Shown here piece after piece: positions 40,901 through 54,800 of a stretch of 64,000 nt of DNA. The notes beneath the pieces are model-generated. The model saw only the letters and a program-made list of their open reading frames with translations, was not told where the DNA came from and did no database searches. The translations under genes and the position numbers were made by a program. The DNA is from Eucalyptus grandis (Eukaryota > Streptophyta > Magnoliopsida > Myrtales > Myrtaceae), in contig NC_052614.1 of assembly GCF_016545825.1 (NCBI RefSeq), forward strand, positions 57,977,864 through 58,041,863. The letters run 5' to 3'. Each line of letters opens with the position of its first letter. The stretch's first letter is position 1.

Positions 40901-42764
40901 TCCTTATTCGGTCCTCCGACAATGTAAAAGAAGGTTTATTCGAAATGAACTCCCTATCGAAAGGATTAGAACCATCAGATACTAGCTAGAGCTCAAACCC
41001 CTCGAAACAATGTAAGTTTCGAAAGCTGTAATTAGAAGTTCATGATCAGACGGTTGACTCGAAATCCTAAGTTTGAAACGGATCACAGAACGGATGTAGT
41101 TGTCCGGTTTGTTTGCTGCATGAGGGAAGCCTCATTGTAAAGGCCCAATAGGCCTATTTGTTGCTATTGGGCCTGAAAAATCGTCAGAATATGGCTTTGG
41201 TAGCTAAAATCGGGGAATGCACTGTTTTCTTTTTATCAAGAATTTGAGCATAATACGATAACGTTTGGGACTTACACGTTGATGATGCGGCTCGAGATGG
41301 AAATTCAGCGTGCAAAGATGCGTTCTCTAACTTCTGATCTCAACAGTAAGCGAGCCAACCATACTAGATTGCTAATCCATATGTCTACTTCGATCCGAAA
41401 TGGATTGTCTAAACCAACGCATGCGTATACGAAGACGACCCAAAACTACAAAACCTAGGGCTTGAAATGGTAAGCTATGCTTGGGCAGTGTTCGACAGGC
41501 CCAATGGGTCAGAAATTTTGAATGGTCGACATCTGAAATCAGGTTCCCACCCTCATGGGTTTGGATCAACTAGGGGTGCCGAAGTTCCTTCGAGATTTTA
41601 GGGATGGTGACCGGTCGACCTTATCCGAACCGGTTGAGTTTAGTCAAAATGTTCGAGTCGGGTCATTTTGATTGAGAAGGAGCATTGCTATAAGGTTTTG
41701 ATCGGGGCTAGACTACTATACAAGGGGCAACCATCACTGCTCAAAATTAGGGCTAGACTAATGTGCAAGGGGCAACGATCACCGCTCGAGATTAGTACAA
41801 GCTTTGCTAGATAGTTCAGGTGAGGCTCGGGCATCTTCATCGACCTCAAGCGATAGTCGTACTACCCCAAGGAGAAGGAGGAGGAGGAGAGGAAGCGAGG
41901 TGTTAGCAATGGCAACACAAGTTTGTAGCATATTTGAGGGTCTAGTGGCAGGGAGATGATGATAATGTTGTTAAAAGCCTACTCAGCCAATTGCTAATGA
42001 CTATTTAGGTCTGTGCACGACTATTTGGTGCTACATGATTGTCTCATGACGGTTGATATCTTCTTCTCTCTTAGCACCATATTAATTAGCGCTGTTGGTA
42101 AATAAATGAAATAGTTCGATCATTAAAAAATAAATACATTGACGGATCCATTTTTTTAAAAGAAAAATCGGACACAAAAATCAAAATAAAATAGATGAAA
42201 GAACTAAATGTGAACTTTACTTCTTCTTTTTTTTTATGTTTTGCACAAAGAAAACAAAAAGGAAAGTATCCGGAAAATCCAAGTACAGATAATCCCAACT
42301 GATCTCTAAATTAAAAATAAATAAAAAGAAATGCAATTACATTTCAATTCCACCAAACCATCCTAAAATATATATAATATAGGAAATAAAGGGGGGGAAT
42401 GGAATGAAAACAGGCACTGGTCGGCCACCTCGGACCCCAGTAGGCTCTCGCCCGTACTGTCGAGCGATCCGTGGACCGTAGGATCTGGGAAGCACCGGCT
42501 CCCCCACAGCCATCGATGGGGGATCTCGCGGGGCCCACGTGCCCCCGGTCGAGGAAACCGTTGACCGTGTCTCGATGACCACGGTCCGCCCTTACGAAGG
42601 GCTAACAATAATCATTCTTAATTATCCCCTTACTTAAACAGTCAATTCTGTCCGTACCCCAGCATTAATTAAGAGCCCTCCTCGACTTTTCTTCGTGGGG
42701 TGCGTATTCATTGGAATACAGTGCAAAGGAAAAAAGAGACCCCCCTTTTAACATGGCTTCCAAC
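35840..42764. other. CKX7 3' flank and intergenic DNA
   Basis: The 3' UTR should lie just after 35839. A 17-base phrase GGAGGCAATTATAAGAT, repeated with slight change, occurs at about 36582 and 36633. A GA microsatellite lies at 37877-37905. 42400-42600 is a GC-rich island with a CACGTG at about 42537-42542 in otherwise AT-rich DNA. Open frames at 36262-36699 and 39431-39730 have no recognisable domain and are not called genes. Confidence 0.5.
37877..37905. repeat. GA microsatellite
   Basis: An uninterrupted GA dinucleotide run of about 14 units in non-coding DNA. Confidence 0.9.
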
Positions 42765-43690
42765 GTAAGATTTGCTAATTTCGGCCTAATGCCATTTTAT
42801 TTAATGCATTGGTTAGTGAATGATTTAATTGGTTTTTTTCGCTTGATCCATCTTTTTGCGAGAAACCTTAAAGAGGGTTTTTTTTCGTACTCTCGTTTTC
42901 TTATTATTGATGTTAGAGAATGAGTGTGGCCGCCACAAAAGCATAAAGTCGAGCGAGTGTCTTGTACCAAGGAAGGAGTTAAATACTAAGTCGTTTGGTT
43001 AAGTTTTAGACGAGCTAAGGCTACTGTAATTAAAACAGAACGCAACTTGATTATTTGGATTAACGAATTAGAATACAAAACATCAAACGGTTATTGTTTG
43101 TCGAGTTAGGGTTTTTTGTGGATCGACACGAGTTCCATGTCGGTATAGATTTGAGCAAGTGTCTTGTATTAAGGAAGGAGTCAAATAATAACTCATTTGG
43201 TTAAGTTTAAAATGAGTTAAGACTATTGTGATTGGAACAAAGCGCAACTTGATTATTTAGAATATAACAAGGGGTACCCGACTTTAATATCTTAAAAATC
43301 TAATTTCGGCCTAACATAATATATTGACTAGCAAATGATTACTTTGTTTTTCATTTCATCGATCTTTTAGCTAAGAAATCTTGAAGTGGGTTTTTTGTAC
43401 TTTCGTTTTCTTATCCATATTAGAGAACTAGAGAAAGAAATATCAAACAGAGAATGTTTATTGACTTAGGGTTTTTGGTGAGATCGGTATGAGTATCATG
43501 TAAGTATATAGTTGAGCAAGTGTCTTGTACTAAGGAAGGAGTCGAATACTAAGTAATTTGGTTAAGATATAAAAGAGTTAAGACTATTGTAATCAAAACA
43601 AAATGCAATGACATGAGAGTAATTCAAAGTGCTTGATTATTTAGGACATGATGAGGGTTACTTGGCTTTGATACGTTAAAAGTCTAATTT
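42765..43690. repeat. Degenerate tandem array of two alternating modules
   Basis: Module A (CTAATTTCGGCCTAA ... TTTCGTTTTCTTAT) occurs at about 42774-42920 and 43299-43435. Module B (GAGCAAGTGTCTTGTACTAA, then GGAAGGAGTC and TTTGGTTAAG) occurs at 42951, 43153 and 43513. The order is A, B, B, A, B, so a unit of about 530 bp was duplicated in tandem after an internal duplication of B. No coding function is seen. Confidence 0.7.
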
Positions 43691-46600
43691 AGAAAATGAG
43701 AAATTACTAAGTTGAAAGAGATCACCAACGACGATGACGACGACTACAACATCGATGTCGGCAAGTCTTATCTCATTAAGTAAGATTAGTTTTACAAATC
43801 CAATTAAGACAGTACATTGTATCTTATATTAGATTTATTGACATTATAAATCTCATAGATAAGTAAGATTAGATGAATTGTCACCGTTAATAAGCATTTT
43901 GAGTGAGCAATTTTAGGTCTTGTATAAGTTCCACCTGGAACTTGGAACTTTCCCATTTGAATAAGTTTCACAATTTTTATAATGCAAACCTACTCTTTAT
44001 ACCTTAAAACCTGAAACTTACCTCGTCATAAATTCCAGGGTTAGTTCTAAGGTCTACCTAAGTTCTACCTATATTATTAATTAAACAATTATAATGAATT
44101 TTAATCTTTAATGAATACCACTTGTTGCTATAACTCATGAACCATAATTTACATTTAAACACACGAAAAATATAAAATATTAATAAAATATAAGTCTTAG
44201 TCAAAATGAAAAGTTAGACTAATAGTTTCCAAATTACACACTCATTATCGAACGCCATCAAGTATTGCAGAATATCATGAAGATATATAATGAGAAAAAC
44301 ACAAAAACTTATTTCAAGTTTTAGGTTATAAGTTCCGTACAAGTTTTATTTGAAATTTAGAATCTACTCATCAAAATAGATTCCATTATATTTTGAAACC
44401 TAGAATCCAATCCCGTCTCCATTTGGACTCTCAAGTTCTAGAGTCTACTTTGGAATCGTTCTTATCCCTGACATTTTGACCCCCTGAAGGCCAACAAAAA
44501 ATTGAGAAAAGAGATCCCAAAAAAATACATATGTATGTGTTGTGTTCATTTCCATCAGGACCTCCAAAAAGTTAAAAAAAAAAAAAGGAAAATAGAAAAG
44601 ATAAACTAAAGGATGGCACTTGGGGAATCATTGCAAAAAAGTACCGATGCACTGCACAATAAGTCGCCGCTCCCTGTTTGTAATAAAAACCCAGCAATCG
44701 AGTTTGACCTGTAACGTTATTGTTACGCATGCCAGACAGAGCCCGATGGATACCAGCTCCTCCACTCACTTCACCTGTCTCCTTTTCTGCTTCCTAACAT
44801 GCCCAACATGGTACGACCACAGAAACCTTGCCACCAGTTCAAGCCTTCCTTCGAGGAAATCAGTATGCATGTCTGTGTCAGATCCATGGCAGACGTCTGT
44901 ATTACCTTCCGAGCATATTGGACTTTCTTGCCTTCTTCCCTTTTCCCCCAACTCGGCATTGTGCGGTCAACTTGCGTGCACAGTGCCACCTGATCTTTTG
45001 ATCCTCGTGGAATGTGGGCGCTTGAGCAAGGACCGTAGGGATTCTGTACGTCGATGTGTAGGTGTGAGTTGCATTTGAAAAGAACCCGACCGAAAATTTA
45101 GTATGGTGTGTGGTACTTAATATGTTCTAATTGAAACATGAGATGTGTTTAAACTTAAATTGTCTCTTAACCTCTTAACAATCTCTAGGATTGAGGTGTC
45201 GAACTTTTGATAAGAGGTATCAAGGTCGGTGGTGATTAGTAGGCCTCTCATGGATTCCTATAGTGTTTGTCTACTATGAGGAAGAAATCTCATGAACAAT
45301 GTAAAATAAGTAATCAGAATGGATGCGATGCTTTTAAGAAAGTATACGTTCACATGAGATTTTATGTTATCCAACAATTTTTATGTCAAAATTACAAAGC
45401 GATTAGGTATGCGGGTCATGTGACACTCTAACAAGTAAATGTAAAAATCAAGAGTAGGTGACAATTCAATTACACGGAAGGTGTTATCGAACTCTCTATA
45501 AGCACTGCGCAATGGAAAGGCATTAGCAACATCATTAGCAGCTAAATTAACAAAATGATATGAGTAATGGCAATGACCCGATACACTAACTTGGCACAGC
45601 CTCAACACAGTATGTTCCACTTAAACCCTACTTTAGACAAACAATCAATACAACTAAAAGAGCAAACACGACATTTTACAGCTAATTTCGTACCTCTTTC
45701 ACCTTAAAAGAGAGAAACTCGATAGATACTTGACCCACCCTATGTTTTCTTTTTTCTGGCCAAGGGCCCACTTTGTAATTACTTGCCATCACCGAGTAAA
45801 TAGTAAATTAATGATGGTTTTGACAGCTGTAAAACAAGGGTTTCTTCACAAAAGAAAGACATAAACTTTTTCTTGCCTGAATGATGTTTCCAGACCCTAA
45901 TGTTGTCTCTAATTGAACCAAAGATGACCTGGCCTCATGTGAAGCGACATTGTTCTCGCTAATCATTCCAAAACGACGCCGTTTGTAAGCCAATTATGGA
46001 ATTTCGAGTACGTGAGAGAGAGGACTTCAATTTAACTTTGTGAAAAACCCCGAGCCCCAATTCAAGTACCTCCTTCTCTCTTGAAAGATTTCATCTCGAT
46101 GGTTTATCGAAGCCAGATCTTCTGACATGACACTTGTTGTTTGCCATGTAAGCGTTCATTTACCATCTTAGATGCTTCATACGTCATATTTTAGTCAAAT
46201 CGTCTTTTTGATTAAAATCGGTACCTTCTTTTTCCGACACCTGAAAGGCGGGCCAAGATTGTTCCCGACACGAAATTTTGTGCCTTTCTAAGTAATACTT
46301 GAAAGTAGGGGCCAAAATTATCCCCGAGCAAAAGTTGGTGCTATTTTTTTTTTTTTTTGGAAACCCCCTTGGGCGGTTCACGCAAAAGAGCTAAACCACA
46401 CTTTTTCTAAATTGGGCTCTAGCCCAGTGGGCCTCTGAAGTTCCGGCCTCTCCAGACCCGGCCCGGCCCGGCCAATGACATAATCATGGGGTCAACGGTC
46501 AACGCCTTCGTCCCTTTAGAAAGAAAGTGTGCATGTGAAACGAAACATGGACCATCAAACATGCATTTTACCCAATTCAATGCGAGGCAAGGAAAGGACG

Positions 46601-48340
46601 CACATGCTCGAAGGGTTTGTCGGACAATCTAAAGTCAAGTGATGTCTCAAAAAGGTGAAATTCTTTTCACACGAGCAGGAATTTTCGTAGAAAAACCAGG
46701 GGGCCTTCCTTCCTTGTACAATTCTTATGCACATCTGGCTAAGTTTGTCGTGGTTTTTATTTATTAAAATTAACTTTTACATTTTCATGGGAAAAGCCCG
46801 AAAACGAAATTTGACTTTTAGTAACCTGAACCAAAACGCACTCTAGTTATTCCACCTAAAATAAGAAGTGGTCCGAAAGTTGAAGAAAAGACCCTCACCC
46901 ACTAATGACAATTTTCAATCATACAATATATCTAAAAATAAACTTTTGGATTTCAAATAAGATCGTATACCATCTTTTGTTGTCAATTTTTACTGTTTAT
47001 TTGATTTTTAGAGCTCAAGTTTAGTAATTTATATATTTATTATGGATTAGAGTCGTGTCGAACTTAAACAAAAAGACATCGTCAAGTCAAGGTTAAGTTT
47101 CAAAGATCTAATATGATGAGGCTCTAACAACATCTCAAGTGCTAACTAATTAAAAGTAAGTACTTTTTTGCATAAATTCAATGACATATATATAAATCTC
47201 CAAACAAATTAACATCTAACAGGTTATGACCATATATATGTGTGTATGTGTTTATATGGATAATGGATGAGGATTCCTGTCCAAATTAACCTCTATTACA
47301 TGGTTCACGAAGTCAAGAAAAGACAGAGTCATATATGATGGTCAATGAAGTTATGAAAATGAAAAGTGATGTGTGACTAAAAGTTATTTCAGTCAAGAAA
47401 ATTTCGTTAACCCATTTTCAAGCACCATGCTTAGAATAATTAACTGTTGTGATATAAGCCAAAGTTAATGGGGCTACTTTGTAACTTTTCATAGTTCAAG
47501 AGCCAATGCATAATCATGCCAAAGTTCATTGGGTTAATTTGTAAATTTTTTAGTTCAAGGACTCTTATGTGATAGTGCCAAAATTTAGGAGGTTTCGAGT
47601 AAAAATTGTTACGTTTGCAAGTGCAATGCATACTAATTGATGACGTCCTGTCTGCATCGTATCCATGACATAACAGAACGGGCGAGTAAATAAGGCCTAA
47701 GTTGCTTGCCGCAAAAAGAAAGTTGAAATCGTGAGTTTCTACTTTTGGATTTGGGAGATTTAAAGGAGTTTGAAAACGTTAATAAATTACAAACAAAAGA
47801 GAAGATGCAATCCCTAATTTCTCCCCCCCGTTTTGAACTTCTTCCATCCATTGACCACTTACGTAAGACAAATTTCTCTTATATAATCCCTTTTTATCTC
47901 ATCCTCACCCCTTCAACAAATGTAACTCTAAGGAAGATACTCAAGATATATATCACCTTATACTTAATATCCACCTTGTACTTTCACTTTCGAAAATTCA
48001 AAATGAATATTCGAGTGTTTATCTTCGAAGATCACTTTGCATTTTCATACTAATAACTATATCTACAAAACCATGGTTTCTTAAAAAAAAAAATGCCCAT
48101 CTCAAGATATTAGAATGGATTTGCAAGGAAGGGTATGATCCGGTCTTTTCGATTCGTGCCGTGGATTTATGACAATATAAATGAAGCAAAAATTTCTTCC
48201 CCCCGCTGGTGGTCGCAAGATATTCCCCACCGCAACGACGTCGCAGCGCGACTGGCCATCCAACCTCGTCGCCCCGGACCCCCACATCAAGAAACCACCA
48301 CCAAGAAAATCAAGAAAAGCAGCCAGAGTACGAAATTCGA
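43691..48340. other. Intergenic with short local repeats
   Basis: No gene is recognised; the frame at 44620-45078 has no known domain. A diverged 66-bp duplication lies at 46242-46285 and 46308-46353, followed by a T run and GC-rich phrases (GGCCCGGCCCGGCC near 46460). A three-unit tandem repeat lies at 47458-47610. 43917-44470 holds recurring GTTCCA/TGGAAC phrases that may mark an old repeat. Confidence 0.5.
47458..47610. repeat. Three-unit tandem repeat, period about 60 bp
   Basis: Units start at 47458, 47518 and 47577 with GCCAAAGTT or a close variant. The first two share GTTCAAG near the middle of the unit; the third is shorter and more diverged. Confidence 0.65.
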
Positions 48341-48841
48341 AACAGCAAAATAATAATAATAATTACAATAATAACAATAATAATAATAATTCATCATCTT
48401 TGCTTCTCTCTCGCCTTCCCCACACAAAAAGCAAAAGAAAAAAACACACACCCGGTCCGAAAAAAAATCGTCCGAGGTTGTAATTTTAATTTATATATCT
48501 CTCTCTCTCTCTCCCAATTTTCGCCTCACCCTTTTCTTAAAAATCGCAACTTTAATCAATTTCACACCGTCTCCCTCTTTCCCCTTCTCTCTCTCTTTCT
48601 CTCTCTGTCCTTCTCTCTCTCTCTTCAGTTCTCCAAGATTTGATTTTTCAGATCCGCTTCGGGAAATTTCCCTCCCAATTCCTCTGGCAATCGCGCGATC
48701 CGCCGGCTTCCCTCCTCCGGGCGCCCGCCATTCCTCGATCCTCGCCGATCTCGCGCCGCTGCCGGCGCTCCCGGGGGGCGGAAATGCGCGCGCCCGGGAC
48801 CTAGGGTTTGGCGGAGCGCTGGTGGTTCCGCCCAATTTTGC
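48341..48841 (+). promoter_or_regulatory. FBL15 promoter-proximal region and pyrimidine-rich 5' UTR
   Basis: A run of AAT/AAC triplets (48352-48390) is followed by CT-rich tracts (48499-48513, 48585-48630) and then GC-rich DNA up to the ATG at 48842. Long CT-rich leaders are common in plant 5' UTRs. The transcription start is not determined and no clear TATA box was identified. Confidence 0.5.
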
Positions 48842-51800
48842 ATGAGGACGTGGTGCTGCTGCTTATGGCTGTGCATCGGTGACGGCGACGGCGACGGCGG
48901 CATGGGGGGCGAGGCCAAGTCTTCGGCGGCGCGGGCTTGGAATTCGGACGGCGAGGCCGATTCCGAGGGCGGGGACGAGTTCGCCGACCTGGCGGTGAGG
49001 CTAGGGTTCGCGGAGGGCGAATTCGAGGAGCAAATGACGATGTTCCAGGAGATGGAGATGGCGATGAGCGGCGCTGAGGATCCGGATGTTTTGGTGGGGG
49101 CGGCGGCGGCGGACGGGCTCGGGAGGGGCGAGGGCTTGGGCGGAGCTCGGGGCGCGCGGCCGGGGAGAGCTCGGGTTCTGTGTCGGGTGCGGCGGCGGCG
49201 GCGGCGGAGCGGGATCACGATTGGCACCACAAGCGTGCCAAGGTTCATGCTGATACCAGGTGAGGTGATTGCTTAATTGTTCGGAGTGATGCGGGTTTGT
49301 GGTCGGTTTTTGACCATTTGGTTTTTAGTTTGCTCCATGTTGCGGATTGAGTTATTAGATCAGGGGACAGCTTCTTTACATATTTGCTTGCGTGGCTGTG
49401 TGCGCTACGAGACTACTTGATGAGTTCTTGATGATTGTTCGGGAACATTTAGTGACGGGCATGCAAAAAGTGATTTTGGTTTGTGCTTCCGTATGATGGT
49501 GGCTTTATTGCCACAATTAGACATGTTTGTGAAACCCAGGAGCATGAGTCCCAACTTGTTTTCACTTTCGAGAGAATGGCACATCATCCGACTGAGGTCC
49601 TGCGAATAGTTTATATGCTTCGCCTATTCGTGACTCTTGGAAGAAGGTGAGCCTGGCAGCATTAATGTTGGTTTCACTAGAAGCATTATGGATTCGGCGC
49701 CACTTTTGCATGCAGTTCTCCTTCTTGCTTGGCATCGAACTCTCTTTTTGTGGATTGTCAATCGTGGGCTTCTGCGAAACGGTTTTGAGTTGCTTTCGAA
49801 AATCATTCCTCAAATCCATATGTCCGTTCCCAAATCATGAAAATGTCGCAAAAAATCTGATATTTTGTTGGCTGCTGAAATGGAACAACGCCAATCATAT
49901 TGCTACATTCATTACGTATCCTCCAGCTCACACGTGCAGAGGCTTTTGTTAGAGGCCTTGTCCTAGATAAGTCTGCTTCATCTTGTTGGATTGGACTCTG
50001 ACCAACATTAAGAATACTTTGACTTACGTCTTGTTCTTAAAACGTGAAATTACGTGAGGTTGTGATGACAATTGCTGACCATGAGCTCTGATTGCCATCC
50101 CTTATGGTTGTCAATTGTAATATGTGATATCTATTCTGCATTTGCAGAATGTGTGACAAGACATTTTCAAGTCCGCGTTGCCTTTTTGTGATCGTATCTC
50201 GTTTTCTGTTGTTTGCAGGGAGAGTAATTCTGCAACAGCATGCTCTGCTAATGCAGGCAGTTCACATATTTATTCAGACAGGCATTTCAATATGTATCGG
50301 GACTCTTCAGCTTCAGCTTTAAAAAATGAATCGCTTTACCCAACTTCTATGTTGGATATGATTGATTATGCTTATCATATAGAATCTAGGGATGGGATAG
50401 ATAATGTCAGTGATATTGATGGTGAAGCAAAAACAGAAGATATAGAAGTGAGGATGGATCTGACTGACGACCTATTACACATGGTACTAGGAATCTCATA
50501 TTTGTTTAAGCCTCTAATTTCTTTGCTTCGGGTTCTTTTGACAGTATGATTTCTTGCTATAACTTTGGTGCCAGGTATTCTCTTTCTTGAATCATATGGA
50601 TCTTTGTCGGGCTGCACTAGTCTGCAAACAGTGGCGAGTGGCTAGTACACATGAAGACTTTTGGAAATGCTTAAATTTTGAGAACCGGAACATATCAATT
50701 GAGCAATGTGAGTTTCAAAATGCTAAGATCATATTTTAGATTATTCTTGGTTTAGCTGGTGGTCAGGAATTAAAGTCGATGCACTTGATAGAGGAAATTA
50801 GTCTGAGCAAATATGCCTGGTAGGTTATCAATTTAATTTCCGGCTACTTATTGTCTTCAGAGGAGAGATACAGAAAGAAATTCTCATTTGCATTTTTATT
50901 TTTATTTTGATTTTTGTTTTGGATAAAGGCTTGAGCATATAAAGGTGTCGCAAGGAAAGTTGGAATGATATAGGGGTTAAGATTAGAGTACTTGCTAAAT
51001 GGCCAATAATTTTGGAAAGTTGCACGGTAATAGTGGTGAGACAATAGGGCTCTTCCCTTTTCACATCAAACAAGACACAACTGGATTACACACTTAAAGT
51101 AATGGCCTGCCAGGAACAGATGGTTTGATTGTTTTCATTCAGATTATATGCAATTATTAACTAAGGTACTGGTCATAGATAGTAATGTTTGGTCTAATGT
51201 TTGGTCTGTAGATTGTCATTTGAATTGACTTAATTTACACACGGAGTGTTTTATCTTAAATGGCCTTCCTGCTCATTGAGTTTTCTTGTAAACATATCTT
51301 GTGTTTAAATTTGTGACTGTAAAAGCTAAACAAGGTTGGATTTCTTGTTGGTTCAATGGTATCTAGAATGTGATGTTACTGCCTCATATTTTTCCTCAGT
51401 TTGGAAAGGGAAGCTTGCTCAATGTATTCAGTTTTCATTCAATCATCCCAACTTTATGTGATGTGCCCTGAATAATTCATTTAACCTCCAATCTCCCTAT
51501 CTCCATTTCTTGGTTCTTAGCTCAGGAGTTGAGAATATTGATTGGGATGGATGTGCTTAAGATTCTTCTTTTTAGATAGGAATATTATATTGGTTCTTCT
51601 GCTTGATTAATTGTTAATTATATCATTTGTAGTTGAGGACATGTGCCGGCGGTATCCAAAAGCTGCTGAAGTCAATATAACTGGTGCTTCTGCAATTCAT
51701 TTGCTTGTTATGAAGGCTGTGTCATTGCTGAGGTGGTTAATGTTTATATTTATTGATTTTTTCCTGCTTCCATCACAGCTGTGATCTAATTGCTACTGTT

Positions 51801-54800
51801 TTTTTTTTATGGCATTAAGATATCTGGAGACTTTGACCTTGGGGAAAGGACAGCTAGGGGATACATTTTTTTATGCCTTATCAGAGTGTAATTTGTTGAA
51901 GAGTCTGAATGTCACTGATGCCACCCTTGGTAATGGCATCCAAGAGATACCTATAAACCATGACAGGTTGCGTCATCTTCAATTGATCAAATGTCGCGTC
52001 ATGCGAATATCTGTCAGGTGAAGCAATTTATAAATTGGCCATTCTATTGGAATCTTTCTCTGGGTTGAAGTGCACCTGAGACGTTGTTATTGCAGGTGTC
52101 CTCAACTTGAGACCTTATCTTTGAAGCGCAGTAATATGGCCCAGGCTCAGCTCAGCTGCCCCCTTTTGCGTGACCTTGATATAGGCTCTTGTCATAAGCT
52201 TTCAGATGCTGCAATTCGATCAGCCGCAATATCATGCCCACTGTTGGAGTCTTTGGACATGTCAAACTGTTCATGTGTTAGTGATGAAACATTACGTGAG
52301 ATAGCTCTTACTTGTGCTAATCTCCATGTTCTCAATGCATCATACTGCCCAAACATTTCACTTGAGGTAAATCGTATGTAAGTAAATGTTTTTCTTGTAG
52401 AAGTGGCAAAAGCGTATTTCTCAAATGCTCTTTTTCTGTGCAGTCTGTTAGGCTTCCGATGTTGACAGTTCTAAAGCTTGACAACTGTGAGGGCATAACT
52501 TCAGCTTCAATGGCTGCAATTTCGCATAGCTATATGCTAGAGGTTTGAAATGATTATCTCATCAAGTTGGATTTCTATGAGAGCCTACTGTAATTAGTCT
52601 GAACTAAGCTCTCTTTTTTTGGCCAATAGTCTGAACAAGCTCAAGTTGAGATTTTCTGCAGGTTTTGGAGCTGGACAATTGCAGCCTCTTGACATCTGTA
52701 TCTTTGGATCTTCCGCGCTTACAGAATATAAGATTGGTGCATTGTCGCAAGTATGGTCTTTGCTTTGTCTCATATACCATTGTTGAAATCCAATGGCATT
52801 CTTCTTATTCCAGATTCGCTCTGTGCGTGTGTGATTTTGTGCATGCGTGCATGAGACCTGAAACACTTTCTGGGATTTCATTTTGCAGGTTTGCCGATTT
52901 GAATTTACGAACTCTCATGCTATCATCCATAATGGTGTCTAACTGCGGTGCCCTCCATCGTATTAATATCACATCAAATTCACTTCAAGTATGTTTGTCT
53001 GTGAAAGGAGGATCCACAGTATCTGATCTTTAGTGATTATGCAACAGAAAAGATTCTTATACTTCTTATGTGCATGCAGAAATTAGCTTTGCAAAAACAG
53101 GAGAGTCTGACCACGTTAGCATTACAGTGCCAGTCTCTGCAAGAAGTGGACCTAACAGCCTGTGAGTCGCTGACAGATTCTATATGTGAAGTTTTCAATG
53201 ATGGTGGTGGATGCCCTCTTTTGAAGTCCTTAGTCCTTGATAATTGTGAGGTCTGTGATTTAAGCTTCGATTTGGGGTTACTAGTTTCTACTATAGTCAT
53301 CTCCTTTAATGATATTGCTGAGTAAATTTAAAAATTCAGTAATGGCACAGAGGTGGTGTCATGCTCTTACTGATGTTAAGAGTTTACTTTGTTTTGCAGA
53401 GCTTGACGACTGTGCGATTCTGCAGTACTTCTTTAGTCAGTCTGTCCCTTTCCGAGTGCAGGGGAATTACAACTCTTGACCTCACCTGTCCCAATCTTCA
53501 GCAAGTTTGTTTAGATGGGTGTGATCACTTAGAAAAGGCCCATTTTTGCCCAGTAAGTGACAAGTTGTCTGTTTTATGGTTTAGTGAATCGCGACGGTTT
53601 CTTATTGTCTTTTTTGAGTTAATAATTCTACCCTTTTAAAACCTTCTAAAAAATGAGAACCTTTTTAGTCCGAGATACCAATATATGTTACTTGCACTCG
53701 ATTCCTGGAGAGTTATCATATTTGTTGCCGCGTGCCTGGAATTTTTTTATTTTAGGCTTGAATCGAACTATCTCCATTGAACCAGCAGACTTGCTGTTGC
53801 TGATGGCGGTAGTTAGGACATTGGGAAATATATGATCATATGAATCACTTAGCACCAATTTCACATTAAGGTGTCCTCAACCAAGCTTACTTGGGTTTTC
53901 TTCCCCCCACCTCAGGTTGGACTTGGATCGCTGAATCTTGGGATATGTCCTAAATTGAGTGAACTCACAATTGAAGCACCAAAAATGGTGTTACTGGAGT
54001 TGAAAGGTTGTGGGGTACTGGCAGAAGCTTCCATCAACTGTCCTCTTCTAACATCTCTAGATGCTTCCTTTTGCAGGTTACGCTTTCTTTCCATTCTCCT
54101 GAGCTCCAGTCTTCTCATATCAAGCTGACGCTTCATTTTTTGACTTGTGCAGCCGACTTAGGGATGACTGCTTGTCTGCGACAGCCACATCTTGTCCTCT
54201 GATTGAGTCATTAATCTTGATGTCATGCCCGTCTGTTGGTTCTGATGGGCTTTATTCTCTTTGCTGGCTTCCACACTTAACCATGCTCGACTTATCATAC
54301 ACCTTTTTGACAAACTTGGTTCCCGTCTTTGAGTCCTGTTTGCATTTAAAGGTATGTCACCATAATTGTATACATCGTGAACATGCACTACTACCAGTTT
54401 TTGTGGAACACAATTTTCTTGCTATTAGTTTGTCAGATTTTTAGTGGATTCAGCCTTCTCCTTGATGCTATTTGCTGTTTGGGTTGTAAGCTCCAGTGCT
54501 TGTGACATTGTCACTGGCTTTTACAACTCCATTTGAACTGAAGTTTTCTTTGACCAATCACTTGTATCATTGACTTTTTGCCATGAATATTTTGATTATT
54601 AGTGCCACTTAGTTAGCTTATGTACGTCAATAAGAATGCTGAAGTTATTTTCAAATTTGTGTTCACTTGGAATTATTCACCTTTGATTTGAAGTATATCA
54701 ATAAGAATACTGAAATTATCTTCAAATTTGTGTTCCCTTGGATTATTTATCTCTGATTCAAATTATTCCTGCGTCAAATTGGGTCAGAGGTTGAGCTTCT

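Noticed and set aside
42951..43540. Evenly spaced repeats considered as a CRISPR-like array
   Set aside because: Repeat spacing is irregular and repeats are long and diverged; eukaryotic tandem duplication explains them.
44620..45078. Open frame of about 150 codons
   Set aside because: No recognisable domain, cysteine- and serine-rich composition, no splice or promoter context; likely chance.
48625..49248. Antisense open frame of about 200 codons over FBL15 exon 1
   Set aside because: Shadow of the GC-rich exon; low-complexity Arg/Ser/Pro sequence without a domain.
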